NCBI RefSeq assembly: GCF_032452875.1
Contig: NC_083878.1
Span: 53,698,878 to 53,762,877 of the forward strand
Reading direction: 5' to 3'
DNA length: 64,000 bases
Source: Bos javanicus
Taxonomy: Eukaryota; Chordata; Mammalia; Artiodactyla; Bovidae
Shown here: in pieces, positions 11,379 to 22,624 of the stretch
How the letters are laid out: every line of letters begins with the position of its first letter
Numbering within the stretch: position 1 is the first letter of the stretch
Notes under the pieces: generated by a model
The model's input: only the letters and a program-made list of their open reading frames with translations
Database searches by the model: none
What the model was told of the DNA's origin: nothing
Program-made: the position numbers and the translations under genes

Positions 11379-11654
11379 CGGAGAAGGCAATGGCACCCCA
11401 TTCCAGTACTCTTGCCTGGAAAATCCCATGGATGGAGGAGCCTGGTGGGCTGCAGTCCATGGGGTCGAGAAGAGTCGGACACGACTGAGCGACTTCACTT
11501 TCACTTTTCACTTTCATGCACTGGAGAAGGAAATGGCAACCCACTCCAGTGTTCTTGCCTGGAGAATCCCAGGGATGGGGGAGCCTGGTGGCTGCCGTCT
11601 ATGGGGGTCACACAGAGTCGGACACGACTGAAGTGACTTAGCAGCAGCAGCAGC
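11379..11654 (+). mobile_element. Bov-A2 SINE (dimer) with target-site duplication
   Basis: A complete Bov-A2: monomer 1 from 'ggagaaggcaatggcacccc' (11380), the linker 'cttcactttcacttttcac' near 11492, monomer 2 from 'ggagaaggaaatggcaaccc' (11524), and a (CAG)n tail. It is flanked by 'aaacacatgctt' at 11367-11378 and 'aaacacgtgctt' at 11655-11666, a 12-base duplication with one mismatch. This is a clean insertion. Confidence 0.96.
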
Positions 11655-11666
11655 AAACACGTGCTT

Positions 11667-12898
11667 ACACTTAATGTATTTTAGTGATTCTCGATTTTTA
11701 GAGTAGCTACGAACCACTCAGAATGCTAGAAAAATTTCAAAATCCTTAGCCTTATCTTGAGACATTGTGGTCTAGTAGTTCCTTTTCATTTTCCTGGAAT
11801 ATTCATCGTGAGCAAGCAGCCTTGATGATTATGCCAAAACAGTCAAATTTCTAAGTTTCACATATAAAATAGCAACAACAGTATCACCAATTTTTTGTGA
11901 TGATGGAATTGTATAAGAGACAGCAAAACTACATATGTTGTATGTCAACACATGTGGTATCTCATTATATTATTGTACATTCCATTTAAAAGCTTTTAAA
12001 GTAAATAAAGAAGCAGCTTAAATAATAAATGAAGGTATGCCAAGAGGTGGTCAAGGCAGATGGAATTAGTTAAAGAATGTTCCTCTGTATCGGTGAGTTT
12101 TAAATGGTTTTGAAACAACAGCAATTTCTCTTGTTAAAGAAATTGACATTTGACAATAAGTGAGAACATCATCACTGACTAACTTGGCTGAATCTTTTAT
12201 TCTTATTAAAATTTCCTGCTTTATGACAGCATATTATGAAATGATAACTTATCCTTGTTAAGTAATCCTATTTATGAACCATCTCATATCACTGAGTTTC
12301 TGGCTCATGAGTACATTTTAGTTAACTGATTAATTATAAGTCAAAGTAGTATCAGTCTGAAGTTGTCCATGATGGATGTTTTATGGACATAATGCAATGG
12401 GAGATCAAGAAATCACTTTGGTTTTGCAAGAATTGGAGGAGCTGGTGCTAACCAGAGGGAATCTATCATACCAAAGGCAGATGTTACAGTCAATTGGTTA
12501 AATACTCCGAGTTAAGAAAATGTGCAAACATTTGTACAGACTGGCTTTGGGGACCTTAACAATGCCAGATCAGCTCTCTAGTCAAGTGGATATATAACCT
12601 TTCCAAGGTCATAAAAGTAAAGAGAAAGTGGACTGAGAGAGAGAACAATAATGAAATGGCACACAGGAAAACCATCAGGATCCAGGTTTATTCCTGTTTA
12701 AAGGAAATGGACTGCAAAGTTGCCAAGCTCTCTAAACATTGATGTCTAGGCTGTCTTTTTCCGCCAGACAGAAAGAATGGTTAATTTGATCTAAGCAGGA
12801 CTTTAGGATCTCTAGTCATCATAGAGCAATATCAGGCATTTTGCATGTCAGATGTGCTAAGTTCTTATTTATGGACTCTGGTTTGAGGTTTCATATGT
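11667..12898. other. Unassigned sequence, 1.2 kb
   Basis: No ruminant repeat and no gene or RNA recognised. Base composition is moderately AT-rich. Old repeats below my detection by eye are possible. Confidence 0.4.
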
Positions 12899-13000
12899 TC
12901 CAGTATTCTTTCGTGGAGAATCTCATGGCCAGAGGAGGCTGGCAGCATGATCTATAGGGCCACAAAGAGTCAACACAACTAAAGCAACTTAGCAAGCACA
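12899..13000 (+). mobile_element. Bov-tA SINE 3' fragment
   Basis: Starts mid-element at 'ttccagtattctttcgtgg' and ends 'aactaaagcaacttagc' with a short CA-rich tail. The tRNA-derived head is missing. Diverged. Confidence 0.85.
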
Positions 13001-13159
13001 CACACAGGCCAAATTTTGTAATAATCTGAATCCATTAGTTCAATTACAAATATTTACTGAATACCTAAATGAATGTGACATTGGAAAATAAAATGAATAA
13101 GAAATTCTTGGGAACAAAAGTTGTGTTCAATCCAGGAAAAGTTGGCATGAGCTCAAACG

Positions 13160-13742
13160 TAATGGAAACATAAGCAGCCACAGGACTGGAAAGGTCAATT
13201 TTCATTCCAATTCCAAAGAAGGGCAATGCCAAAGAATGTTCAAACTACCGCACAATTGTACTAATTTCACATGCTGGCAAGGATGTGCTGAAAACCCTCC
13301 AAGCTAGGGTTCAACAGTACGTAAATTGAGAACTTCCAGATGTACAATCTGGATTTACAAAAGGCAGAGGAACCAGATATAAAATTGCCAACATCCGTTG
13401 GATCATAGAAAAAGTAAGAGAATTCCAGAAAAACATCTACTATTACTTCACTGACTACACTAAAGCCTTTGAATTATGGATCACAAAAAAACTATGGATA
13501 ATACTTAACAAGATGGGAATATCAGCCCACGTTACCTGCCTCCTGCATAACCTGTACGCAGGTCAAGAAGCAACAGTTAGAACTGGACATGAAACAATAG
13601 ACTGGTTCCAAATTGGAAAAGGAGCACATCAAGGATGTATATTGTTACCCTGCTTAATTAACTTATATGAAGAGCACATCATGTGAAATGCCAGGCTGGA
13701 TGAAGCACAAGCTGGAATCAAAATTGTCAGGAGAAATATCAC
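13160..13742 (+). mobile_element. BovB LINE internal fragment, old and degraded
   Basis: Sense RT-region BovB from 'gcagccacaggactgg' to 'gtcaggagaaatatc', truncated at both ends. Compared with the same stretch at 9560-10130 it has many substitutions, an in-frame stop at 'aattgagaacttcc' (13323), and a lesion in the motif A region ('gcctttgaattatgg'). The YADD motif would lie just beyond its 3' break. Confidence 0.92.
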
Positions 13743-13872
13743 ATTTATATTCACGTTGTAGGTTATATATTCATACATACTTCATATATCATATATATAA
13801 ATATTGTGTATTCATATGTTCATAAATATATAGTACAAATTATATATAACTATTTAATTTCCTTTTTATACT
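13743..13872. repeat. TA-rich low-complexity tract
   Basis: Dense 'atatat' and 'tatata' runs with only sparse G and C. It starts exactly at the 3' break of the BovB fragment. Confidence 0.7.
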
Positions 13873-14026
13873 TTTTAAAAACATTTATTTTTATTGGAGA
13901 ATAATTGCTTTACAGTGTTGCATAGATTTCTACCAAACATCAACATGAATCAGTCATAAGTTTACCCATATCCTCAGCCACTTGAACCTTACACTTCCCT
14001 CCCCATCCTGCCCCTCTAGGTTTTTA
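13873..14026 (-). mobile_element. L1 LINE 3' UTR fragment (older artiodactyl L1)
   Basis: 'aacatttatttttattggag', 'ctttacagtgttgcatag', 'catcaacatgaatcagtcataag' and 'cttccctccccatcctgccc' follow the antisense 3' UTR of an L1 subfamily older than the ones at 19670 and 37085. Confidence 0.65.
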
Positions 14027-14835
14027 TATATATAAAGTTATAAAAAATTATAATTTAAGTTAATTTTTTAAAATTATAGCAGTTCTCACTTCCACAGTAA
14101 TGTGGTATTATAAAATAAGCTATACAACTTAAAATCATCAAAGGGACTATAAAAATCTCTGGAAATAGTCTGATTATTCCATGACTTTAAAAAAATTCTT
14201 GTGAAACTTTAAAAATTTAATTAATGTCAACTATAAATGTATAGGAAAATGAAAAAAAATCAAATTAATATTTCAGACATTATAATGTAAGACATTGGAA
14301 ATATTAAAAGTTGAGTTTTTATTTCTTTATTAAAAATCTTATTAAAAATAGTTTGAACACTGTATTCTTATATAATTTATAATAGTAAGTAATGTCTTAT
14401 ATTTGCATTAGCAAAGTATAATAAGTTGGCATTTACTGAATTGCTCTAGCTACATATCTAGAAATTTTGGAATGCCAATAGTGTCAATATTCAGCTATTT
14501 CTCCTATAAATTCCTGTGTGTTCAATTCAAATTTCACTTCCATCATTACCACCTTTCATTTCTTTGCTGTGCTTCCATCTTTTTTGACCAATTTTTTTTC
14601 TCATTTGTAAAAAATCACATAGACTTATGCCTGGGAGGTAAAGAAGCAGAAAAACTGAATCCTTTGCTGCTGATGTGTGAGCTTCGCAACAGATGTGCAG
14701 TGATCAATGAGCAACAAACTTGAAAAGTGATGTGGCTGATCACTCATCTCCATGTGCATCTGTTATTCGCATGCAAATTTGTGAACTGAAGACCTTTATC
14801 AATGATGCTTATACTTTATCCAATTACTCATAGTT
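14027..14835. other. Unassigned AT-rich sequence
   Basis: No repeat or gene recognised. The 83-residue frame at 14472-14723 has no identifiable domain. The right edge is the target site of the Bov-A2 that follows. Confidence 0.4.
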
Positions 14836-14848
14836 AACATACCATGAT

Positions 14849-15118
14849 TGGAGAAGGCAATGGCACCCCACTCCAGTACTCTTGCCTGAAAAATCCCATG
14901 GACAGAGGAGCCTGGAAGGCTACAGTCCATGGGGTCGCTGAGAGTCGGACACGACTGAGTGCCTGCACTTTCACTTTTCACTTCCAGGCACTAGAGAAGG
15001 AAATGGCAACCCACTCCAGTGTTCTTGCCTGGAGAATCCCAGGGACCGGGGGCCTGGTGGGCTGCGGTCTATGGGGTCGCACAGAGTCGGACATGACCGA
15101 AGTGACAGCAGTAGCAGC
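14849..15118 (+). mobile_element. Bov-A2 SINE (dimer) with 13-base target-site duplication
   Basis: Two Bov-A monomers (from about 14850 and 14995) joined by 'cactttcacttttcacttcc', with a CAG-type tail. It is flanked by a perfect 'aacataccatgat' at 14836-14848 and 15119-15131. It is a relatively young insertion because the duplication is undamaged. Confidence 0.97.
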
Positions 15119-15191
15119 AACATACCATGATAACTTAAATTTGAATTGTATTGCAGGGGACTGGTAATATTTAATTAAGGTGTTGTTAACC

Positions 15192-16888
15192 AGATACCAA
15201 GAGAACGTTTCATGCAAAGATGGGCTCGATAAAGAACAGAAATGGTACGGACCTAACAGAAGCAGAAAATATTAAGAAGAGGTGAAAAGAATACACAGAA
15301 GAACTGTATAAAAAATATCTTCATGACCCAGATAATCACGATGGTGTGACCACTCACCTAGAGCCAGACATCCTGGAATGTCAAGTCAAGTGGGCTTTAG
15401 AAAGCATCACTACAAACAAAGCTAGTGGAGGTGATGGAATTCCAGTTGAACAATTCCAAATCCTGAAAGATGATGCTGTGAAAGTGTAGCACTCAATATG
15501 CCAGCAAATTTGGAAAACTCAGCAGTGGCCACAGGACTGGAAAAGGTCAGTTTTTATTTCAATCCCCAAAAAAGGCAATGCCAAAGAATGCTCAAACTCC
15601 CACACAATTGCACTCATCTCACATGCTAATAAAGTAATGCTCAGAATTCTCCAAGCCGGGCTTCAGCAATACGTGAACCATGAACTTCCTGATGTTCAAG
15701 CTTTTAGAAAGGTAGAGGAACCAGAGATCAAATGCCAACATCTGCTGGATCATCAAAAAAGCAAGAGAGTTCCAGAAAAACATCTATTTCTGGTTTATTG
15801 ATGATACCAAAGCCTTTGACTGTGTGGATAACAATAAACTGTGGAAAATTCTGAAAGAAATGGGAATACCAGACCACCTGACCTGCCTCTTGAGAAACCT
15901 ATATGAAGGTCAGGAAGCAACAGTTAGAACTGGACATGGAACAACAGACTGGTTCCAAATAGGAAAAGGAGTACATCAAGGCTGTATATTGTCACCCTGT
16001 TTATTTGACTTATATGCAGAGTACATCATGAGAAATGCTGGACTGGAAGAAACAGAAGCTGGAATCAAGACTGCTGGGAGAAATATCAATCACCTCAGAT
16101 ATGCAGATGACACCACTCTTATGGCAGAAAGTGAAGAGGAACTAAAAAGCCCCTTGCTGAAAGTGAAAGAGGAGAGTGAAAAAAATTTGGCTGAAAGCTC
16201 AACATTCAGAAAAAGAAGATCATGGCATCTGGTCCCATCACTTCATGGGAAATAGGTGGGGAACAGTGGAAATAGTGTCAGACTTTATTTTGGGGGGCTC
16301 CAGAATCACTGCAGATGGTGATTGCAGCCATGAAATGAAAAGATGCTTACTCTTTGGGAGGAAAGTTATGACCAACCTAGATATCATATGAAAAGCAGAG
16401 ACATTACTTGGCCAACAAAGGTCCGTCTAGTCAGGTCTATGGTTTTTTCAGTGGTCATGTATGGATGTGAAAGTTGGATGTGAAAGTTGGGCTCAGAAAG
16501 CTGAGCACCGAAGAATTAACGCTTTTGAACTGTGGTGTTGGAGAAGACTCTTGAGAGTCCCTTGGACTGCAAGGAGATCCAAACAGCCCATTCTAAAGGA
16601 GATCAGTCCTTGGTGTTCTTTGGAAGGAAAGATGCTAAAGCTGAAACTCCAATACTCTGGCCACCTCATGTGAAGAGTTGCCTCATTGGAAAAGACTGAT
16701 GCTGGGAGGGATTGGGGGCAGGAGGAGAAGGGGTTGGTAGAGTATAAGATGGCTGGAATGCATCACCGACTCGATGGACATGAGTTTGGGTGAACTCCGA
16801 GAGTTGGTGATGGACAGGTAGGTCTGGCATGCTGCAACTAATGGGGTTGCAAAGAGTCGGACATGACTGAGCAACTGAACTGAATTGA
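15192..16888 (+). mobile_element. BovB LINE, 5' truncated, RT region and 3' end
   Basis: Sense BovB starting at 'agataccaagagaacg' in the linker after the endonuclease and ending at the BovB tail 'gactgagcaactgaactgaa'. The frame is broken upstream of 15824. The piece 15824-16255 (143 aa) holds HQGCILSPC and LRYADDTTLMAES, so YADD is kept. A stop 'tag' at 15487-15489 and small deletions near 15700-15740 break the frame. At 16455-16490 'tggatgtgaaagt' occurs twice in direct succession, a small tandem duplication. The 5' truncation point coincides with that of the copy at 60191. Confidence 0.95.
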
Positions 16889-17599
16889 GCTAATATGTAT
16901 GCATATTAGAACCATAGAGAGAGTGGATTTCCTGAATATTGCAGTATTCTCAGGTTGATAAGTTGATCTCATTGTTTCAGATACTATTCAGTATTTTTTA
17001 CTTTTTGTCCAAAACAAATACACCTTTACACTCTTGTTTAAAAAGCTACTGCTATTTATCAATTTATGTCAAATACCAGCCTCAATAAATAACAAATTTT
17101 ATGAAATATTGCTGGTCGTTTCACATAAAGTCAGTTGAACTGGGCAAAATTGACACATTTGCTTTACTAAAATGTAACTAATCATTGAATTATAGCTTAC
17201 AATGTCAGAAATATTGACTTACTTCTTTCATGAGAAGAAAACAGATCTAGATGAATTTTTCCAACTCATTGGAAAAATTCCTTATAATTCCACAGAGGCT
17301 TGAAGAGGTTTTGGTAGATATTAAGTACAGTGTAGAATTTTTGCAATTCACTAGGAGTATTAAAATGTATCAAATGATACAAATAATATATTTAGTACTG
17401 TACTTCATAAATTCTTAGTGAAATTTGCACTGGTTTTGACTTTCCATATATAATAGAGTTGCACAGTTTGATTAGTGTGATATAAAGGAAAAAATGCTTG
17501 ATATATATTGATAGAGAATCATGTGAGTTTTATTCCTATTCCTATTCCTGCTTTTCCCTGTGGAGAGAACATAGGGAAAGAAGAGTAACATATTTTAAC
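16889..17599. other. Unassigned AT-rich sequence
   Basis: No ruminant repeat. A short (attcct)3 run lies at about 17531-17548. No gene seen. Confidence 0.4.
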
Positions 17600-17800
17600 T
17601 TTGTGTTTGCCGCTTTATACATGCTATTTCCCTGAATTTTCATAAGCAGTCTAGAATGGAAACATGGCTATCACTATTTTACAAAGGAAGATGTAGAATC
17701 TTCAAGGGAGGACATAAATTTTCCAGGACGCAAAGTTATAATAGAATGTGACAGCTTGGAGACTTATATCCAGACTTGTCTGTTTTCAATGTTTACACTA
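17600..17800 (-). mobile_element. MIR SINE
   Basis: Antisense MIR: 'tcactattttacaaaggaagatgtagaatc' for the 'ttattatccccattttacagatgaggaaactg' block, then 'ggacataaattttccaggacgcaaagttat' for 'taagtaacttgcccaaggtcacacagct'. Confidence 0.6.
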
Positions 17801-19114
17801 TTTTTTAGCATCAACAGGTGCAATATTTTTTTCATACATTGTAGGCTTTTTGCTTGGTGTATACTTGAAGGGATAGAATATGCAATGATCACAGATCCAT
17901 AAATATTATTATATAATGTGTTATGCATCATAAAATCATCCATCCTGATTTCAGTATTTACATTAACCCATAGGATTATATCTGGCCTTTAACATAACAG
18001 TTTTATCAACAGATTTTACTCAAACATGTTTAATGAAAATGGTTAACATCTGTAGCTGTCACCTACTGTATATTCAAGTTATCTTAAGTAAGTTTCTTGA
18101 AAGGAAACAGAATTCTAACCCTGCCTAACTCTAAAACTTGCTTGAAGCTTTGCAGGGAAATATATATATAAAGCCTTGTAAACTTCAAAATTTTATATGG
18201 GATTCATTATTACATTGTTATATGTATAGTTTTCTTTATATACAAGAACTCATATCAGTATTCTCAAAAGGCAGTTCAAAGCGTGCATTGATCTTATGTT
18301 TATAGATCAATTGAAACAAATTCCATTGGCTTATGCACAAGTATGAGTTATCTGGAAAAAATTACTCTCATAAGTATCTTAAAAATTTGCTGTAGGGCCA
18401 TAAGTAAGAAAGGCAGCCAGATAGGCAAGCATTTTCTGGCACTATAGAATTAAGACATGTTGCCTCCAGGTGGGTCTCCAATCTGCTGTTTCCATTGCTC
18501 TCCAATCTGCATGTTATAAAGGAGTAATAAGTCAAAAAGCTAGAGAGCTTTTTCCTGAAAGCATCAGATATTTAAGAAAAAAAAAATAAGCTTGAAGCTA
18601 GTCCAATAGCATGTGAAATACTGTGAATTAAAAATTTCTGTTCTGGAGAACATCAGACATTCCAGTTTCTACAGACTGTGGAAATCAACACACATTTTAC
18701 AGTATTTGTACTCACAATTCCACCTTGCTGTGTAAATGGAAAAAGACATTTATGCCTTCAAATCTAAAGCAGAAGATTTAATTGCATATCACAATATGAA
18801 AAAGATCAATGAGTTTGTGTCCTTGAAATAAATAATAAGAACAAATACATATTTTTGTGCATCTAAAGTTATTTTCAGCTGCTCATAATTTTACTTTCTA
18901 AGAATTCTTCAAGTATTCCATTGAATTCCAACAAAAGCTCTTGCAATATACAAGGTAGCATTATATACATTTAACATACAGCATAAATGAGTTAGGCAGT
19001 CTCTGATTTATTCAAAATCAAACAGAAAGAACAACAAAAGAGCAATTAAGGGGATCTTAAGTGGGAAAAAATTAAGTCCCTGTTTTTTTTAATTTTTTTT
19101 TTTTTTTTAGAATA
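17801..19114. other. Unassigned AT-rich sequence, 1.3 kb
   Basis: No recognisable repeat, gene or RNA. T-rich runs occur at 19083-19110. Together with 16889-17599 this is the longest block free of ruminant retroelements in the first half of the window. Confidence 0.4.
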
Positions 19115-19262
19115 CAGGTTTAGAATCAGATGATATTAACAGGTATTACTGTTTGCCTGTAATGTGTCAGCCACTTGTTAATTTTAAATGGGTGACTTGC
19201 TTGCCCTCTGGGAGTTTATTTTCTAGTGGGTAAATCTGATTTTAAGTTATAAAAATCACAAA
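19115..19262 (-). mobile_element. L2 LINE fragment (tentative)
   Basis: 'taatgtgtcagccacttg', 'cttgccctctgggagtttattttctagtggg' recalls the antisense L2 pattern 'tgtgccaggcac' and 'ccctcatggagcttacattctagtggg'. Weak. Confidence 0.4.
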
Positions 19263-19669
19263 TTCTTACAGAATTCCATGGAAAGGAGTGGCTAGTGTTG
19301 CTTTTAGAGTCATATTGAGGGTCCTATCTATAGGTATACTTGAATAAGCAGAGATCATATAAATTATTGAACACTGTAAAGGTAAAGTATTTTATATAGT
19401 CCAGTTAGACATGGTACAGTTTAGCTTACTGGCAACATTCAGAGTGTGGTCATGGAAGCAGTTCCAGAAATGGAGTAGAGGTGAAAACAAGTGGGGATGA
19501 GAAGGCCACAAAGTCTGACACTATGGTGTAAGGGTGCTTCCCTGTGTGAACCTTCAGTCGCTGGGATAATGGCCAGAGGATGACTGCAGACATTTCTTTT
19601 CTTTACCAGTTCTGTCTTTTGCAAAGAATGCTTCTAAGATTGGCAAAGTGGACCAACACAGATATTTTA

Positions 19670-20362
19670 TTTTTATTTATTTATTTTTTTTCGGTGCTCA
19701 GCTTTCTTTATTTTTATGTTTTTATTTTTTTGCAAAGCTTTTAATTTTATTTTATTTTTAAACTTTACATAATTGTATTAGTTTTGCCAAATATCAAAAT
19801 GAATCCGCCACAGGTATACATGTGTTCCCCATCCTGAACCCTCCTCCCTCCTCCCTCCCCATATCATCCCTCTGGGTCGTCCCAGTGCACTAGCCCCAAG
19901 CATCCAGTATCGTGTATCAAACCTGGACTGGCATCTCTTTTCATACATGATATTTTACATGTTTCAATGCCATTCTCCCAAATCTTCCCACCCTCTCCCT
20001 CTCCCACAGAGTCCATAAGACTGTTCTATACATCAGTGTCTCTTTTGCTGTCTCGTACACAGGGTTATTGCTACCATCTTTCTAAATCCCATATATATGC
20101 GTTAGTATACTGTATTGGTGTTTTTCCTTCTGGCTTACTTCACTCTGTATAATAGGCTCCAGTTTCATCCACCTCTTTAGGACTGATTCAAATGTATTCT
20201 TTTTAATGGCTGAGTAATACTCCATTGTGTATATGTACCACTGCTTTCTTATCCATTCATCTGCTGATGGACATCTAGGCTGCTTCCATGTCCTGGCTAT
20301 TATAAACAGTGCTGCGATGAACATTGGGGTACACGTGTCTCTTTCCCTTCTGGTTTCCTCAG
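19670..20362 (-). mobile_element. L1 LINE 3' end with 16-base TSD and probable 3' transduction
   Basis: Antisense L1, flanked by a perfect 16-base 'caacacagatatttta' at 19654-19669 and 20363-20378. The coding remnant 20082-20324 (80 aa, minus) is the L1 ORF2 C-terminus (WYIYTMEYYSAIKKN motif). The canonical 3' UTR ends near 19755 in an A-rich tail. Beyond it, toward the target site, lie about 70 extra bases containing a second A-rich tail at 19670-19690 and the word 'cggtgctcagctttctt' (19691-19707), which matches antisense BovB. That arrangement is typical of an L1 transcript that read through into flanking DNA. Confidence 0.95.
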
Positions 20363-20459
20363 CAACACAGATATTTTAAAATAAATCTTAGTAAAAATGG
20401 TTTCTAATTCTTTCTCTTCACTTGATTTTCATAGCCAGTCAGCCCCTGATTTCAGCTGT

Positions 20460-20818
20460 AAGATAGAAGCTTAAATCTTGATTATATTTCTTTTCATCCC
20501 CTTTACCCTTTTTTTTAGACTTTCATCATCCCCAGTTGGATTACTTCTGAAGGTTTATTACATGAACCTCAACTTCAAGCCATTTAACATATTATCAGAA
20601 TAATCTTTAAAGGAGGAAGTAAACATAAGGCTGGTGACCCTCAGACAATTCTGTGCCTATGAAGCTCTGGGCAGAGTCTCAAACCCTTCAGTTCACTGGC
20701 ATCCAGAAACCCAGAGCCTCTCCTAGCATTTCTACCAATGTTCATGCTTCACATATTGTTGTGTCTTCCCACTTTTGGCTTTCTGCTTTCTTGTTAGAAT
20801 TCTCTATTCTGGTCCATA
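20460..20818 (+). mobile_element. L2 LINE fragment (tentative)
   Basis: 'ggattacttctgaaggttta', 'tcagaataatctttaaagg', 'gaagctctgggcagagtctcaaaccc' and the following T/C-rich text follow loosely the L2 3' coding and UTR order. Assigned by resemblance only. Confidence 0.35.
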
Positions 20819-21114
20819 TAAAAATTCAACCAGTTTTTTTTTTTTTTTTTTACTTAAAAGGAAATTAAAAGTGTTATACTATGAATTTTGAGAAGAGAAT
20901 TTATGGGCATTTTCACCAGGAAAGAACTGGGTTCGGTGGATGAGCAACAGAACACTTTTATTATAAAGTCCAAATAGAGCAGAAGTTTTCATCATTGTCA
21001 AAATCGTCTTTGGCCTCCATATCATCTGTCATTTCTTATCTTGCCTAATTTCTCCTGCCTTTTTACTTCCTCATATTGCTTTTCCAAGTTTATTCCCTTC
21101 CCTAATCTTCCCCT

Positions 21115-21969
21115 CTCCTTTATTGTGCCCATCTTTGCATGAAATTTTCCCTTGCTATCTCCAGTTTTCTTGAAGAGATTTCTAGTTTTTCCTACTCCAT
21201 TGTTTTCCTCTGTTTTTTTTTTTTTTTTTTTTTTGCATTGTTCACTGAAGAAGGCTTTCTCATCTCTCCTTGCTATTCTCTGGAACTCTGCATTCCAATG
21301 AGTATATCTTTCCCTTTCTCCTTTGCCTTTTGCTTCTCCTCTTTTCTCAGCTATTTGTAAGACCTCCTCAGATAACCATTTTGCCGTCTTGCATTTCTTT
21401 TTCTTTGGGATGGTTTTCGACACTGCCTCCTGTACAGTGTTACAAATCTCTGTCCATAGTTCTTCAGGCACTCTATGTATCAGATCTAATCCTTTGAATC
21501 TATTTGTCACCTCCTCCATATAATCATAAGGGAGTTGATTTAGGTCATACCTGAATAGCCTAGTTGTTTTCCCTACTTTCTTCAATCAAAGCCTGAATTT
21601 TGCAATAAAGAGTTCATGATCTGAGCTACAGTCAGCTCCAGGGGATGTAAAGAGATCAAACCAGACAATCCTAAAGGAGATCAGCCCTGAATATTCACTG
21701 GGAGGATTGATGCTGAAACTAAAGCTCCAATACTTTGGTCACCTGAAGCAAAGAGCTGACTCATTGGAAAAGACCTTGATGCTGGTTAAGATTAAAGGCA
21801 AAAGAAAAAGGAGCAGCAGATGTTAAGATTGCCAGATAGCATCATCAACTCAATGGATATGAATTTGAGGAAACTCTGGGAGATAGTGAAGGAAAGGGTA
21901 GGCTGGTGTGCTGCAGTCTAGGGGGTTGCAAAGAGTTGGACATGACCTAGTGCCTGAAAAACAACAACA
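21115..21969 (+). mobile_element. BovB LINE, twin-primed (inverted 5' part) with 11-base TSD
   Basis: The left part (21115 to about 21637) is antisense BovB endonuclease C-terminus and linker. Its minus-strand frame 21022-21585 starts with KKVGKTTRLFRYDL and runs out of BovB into pseudogene sequence. The right part (about 21640-21969) is the sense BovB 3' end. The junction joins the most 5' base of the inverted piece to the 3' piece, as in twin-primed L1 insertions. The whole is flanked by a perfect 'aatcttcccct' at 21104-21114 and 21970-21980. A 20-base T-run at 21215-21234 replaces a short A-rich word of the coding strand. It is an older subfamily, with tail 'gcctgaaaaacaacaacaa'. Confidence 0.9.
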
Positions 21970-21981
21970 AATCTTCCCCTT

Positions 21982-22188
21982 GGACTTCCCTGGTGGCTCA
22001 GTGGTAAAGAATATACCTGCCAAGCAGGAGACATGGGTTCTATCCCTGGACTGGGAAGATTTCCTGGAAAAGGAAATGGCAACCCACTCCAGTATTCTTG
22101 CGGGAAAGCCGATGGACAGAGGAGCCTGGTGAGTTAGTCAATGGGGTCACAAAAGAGTCAGACACAACTTAGCAACTAAACAACAACC
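21982..22188 (+). mobile_element. Bov-tA SINE with TSD, inserted at the edge of a BovB
   Basis: Full Bov-tA from 'ggacttccctggtggctcag' to 'cttagcaactaaacaacaac'. It is flanked by 'atcttcccctt' (21971-21981) and 'atcttccactt' (22189-22199), an 11-base duplication with one mismatch. The left copy overlaps the right duplication of the preceding BovB, so the SINE landed after it at the same site. Confidence 0.93.
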
Positions 22189-22551
22189 ATCTTCCACTTA
22201 GTATTCTCTTCCCATAGCCTTTTCACCTCCAACTTAAGATCAGGAGCAAAAGTAAAACTTTTTGTCTCATGCAAATTAGCTGCTTCTTTTTTTGAGGTCT
22301 TGATATTGTCCACCTCAACACCAAAGTGGTTTATGAAAGAGTTTTTGCCAAACATAAAGTTAAAAGTTCACTAATAGATCTGAGACTAAAATATCTTTTC
22401 AGGTTTCCCTTTTCCTGAATTTTCATCTCCTTGTCACAGGATGAAAGCACTATGTTCCCTGCCTTTCCTTACTTATGTTAACAAATAAGTCTTCATATTC
22501 TTGTTCCCTCAGCCATTAGCACTCATTTACCAATTTTCTATACAGCTTTCT

Positions 22552-22624
22552 GGTTGGTGTATGCTGTAGTCCATGGGGTCGCAGAATTAGACACTACTGA
22601 GTGACTGAATTGAACAGAACTGAG
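22552..22624 (+). mobile_element. BovB LINE 3' tip (about 70 bases)
   Basis: Only the last part of BovB is present ('gtatgctgtagtccatgggg' to 'gactgaattgaacagaactg'). It lies within the unrecognised pseudogene. Confidence 0.85.

Noticed and set aside
21022..21585. A 187-residue minus-strand ORF that fuses BovB sequence to a non-BovB C-terminus, at first read as an exonised BovB gene like ruminant CFDP2
   Set aside because: The perfect duplication at 21104-21114 and 21970-21980 shows that BovB inserted into pre-existing sequence. The fusion is an accidental read-through of the insertion boundary.
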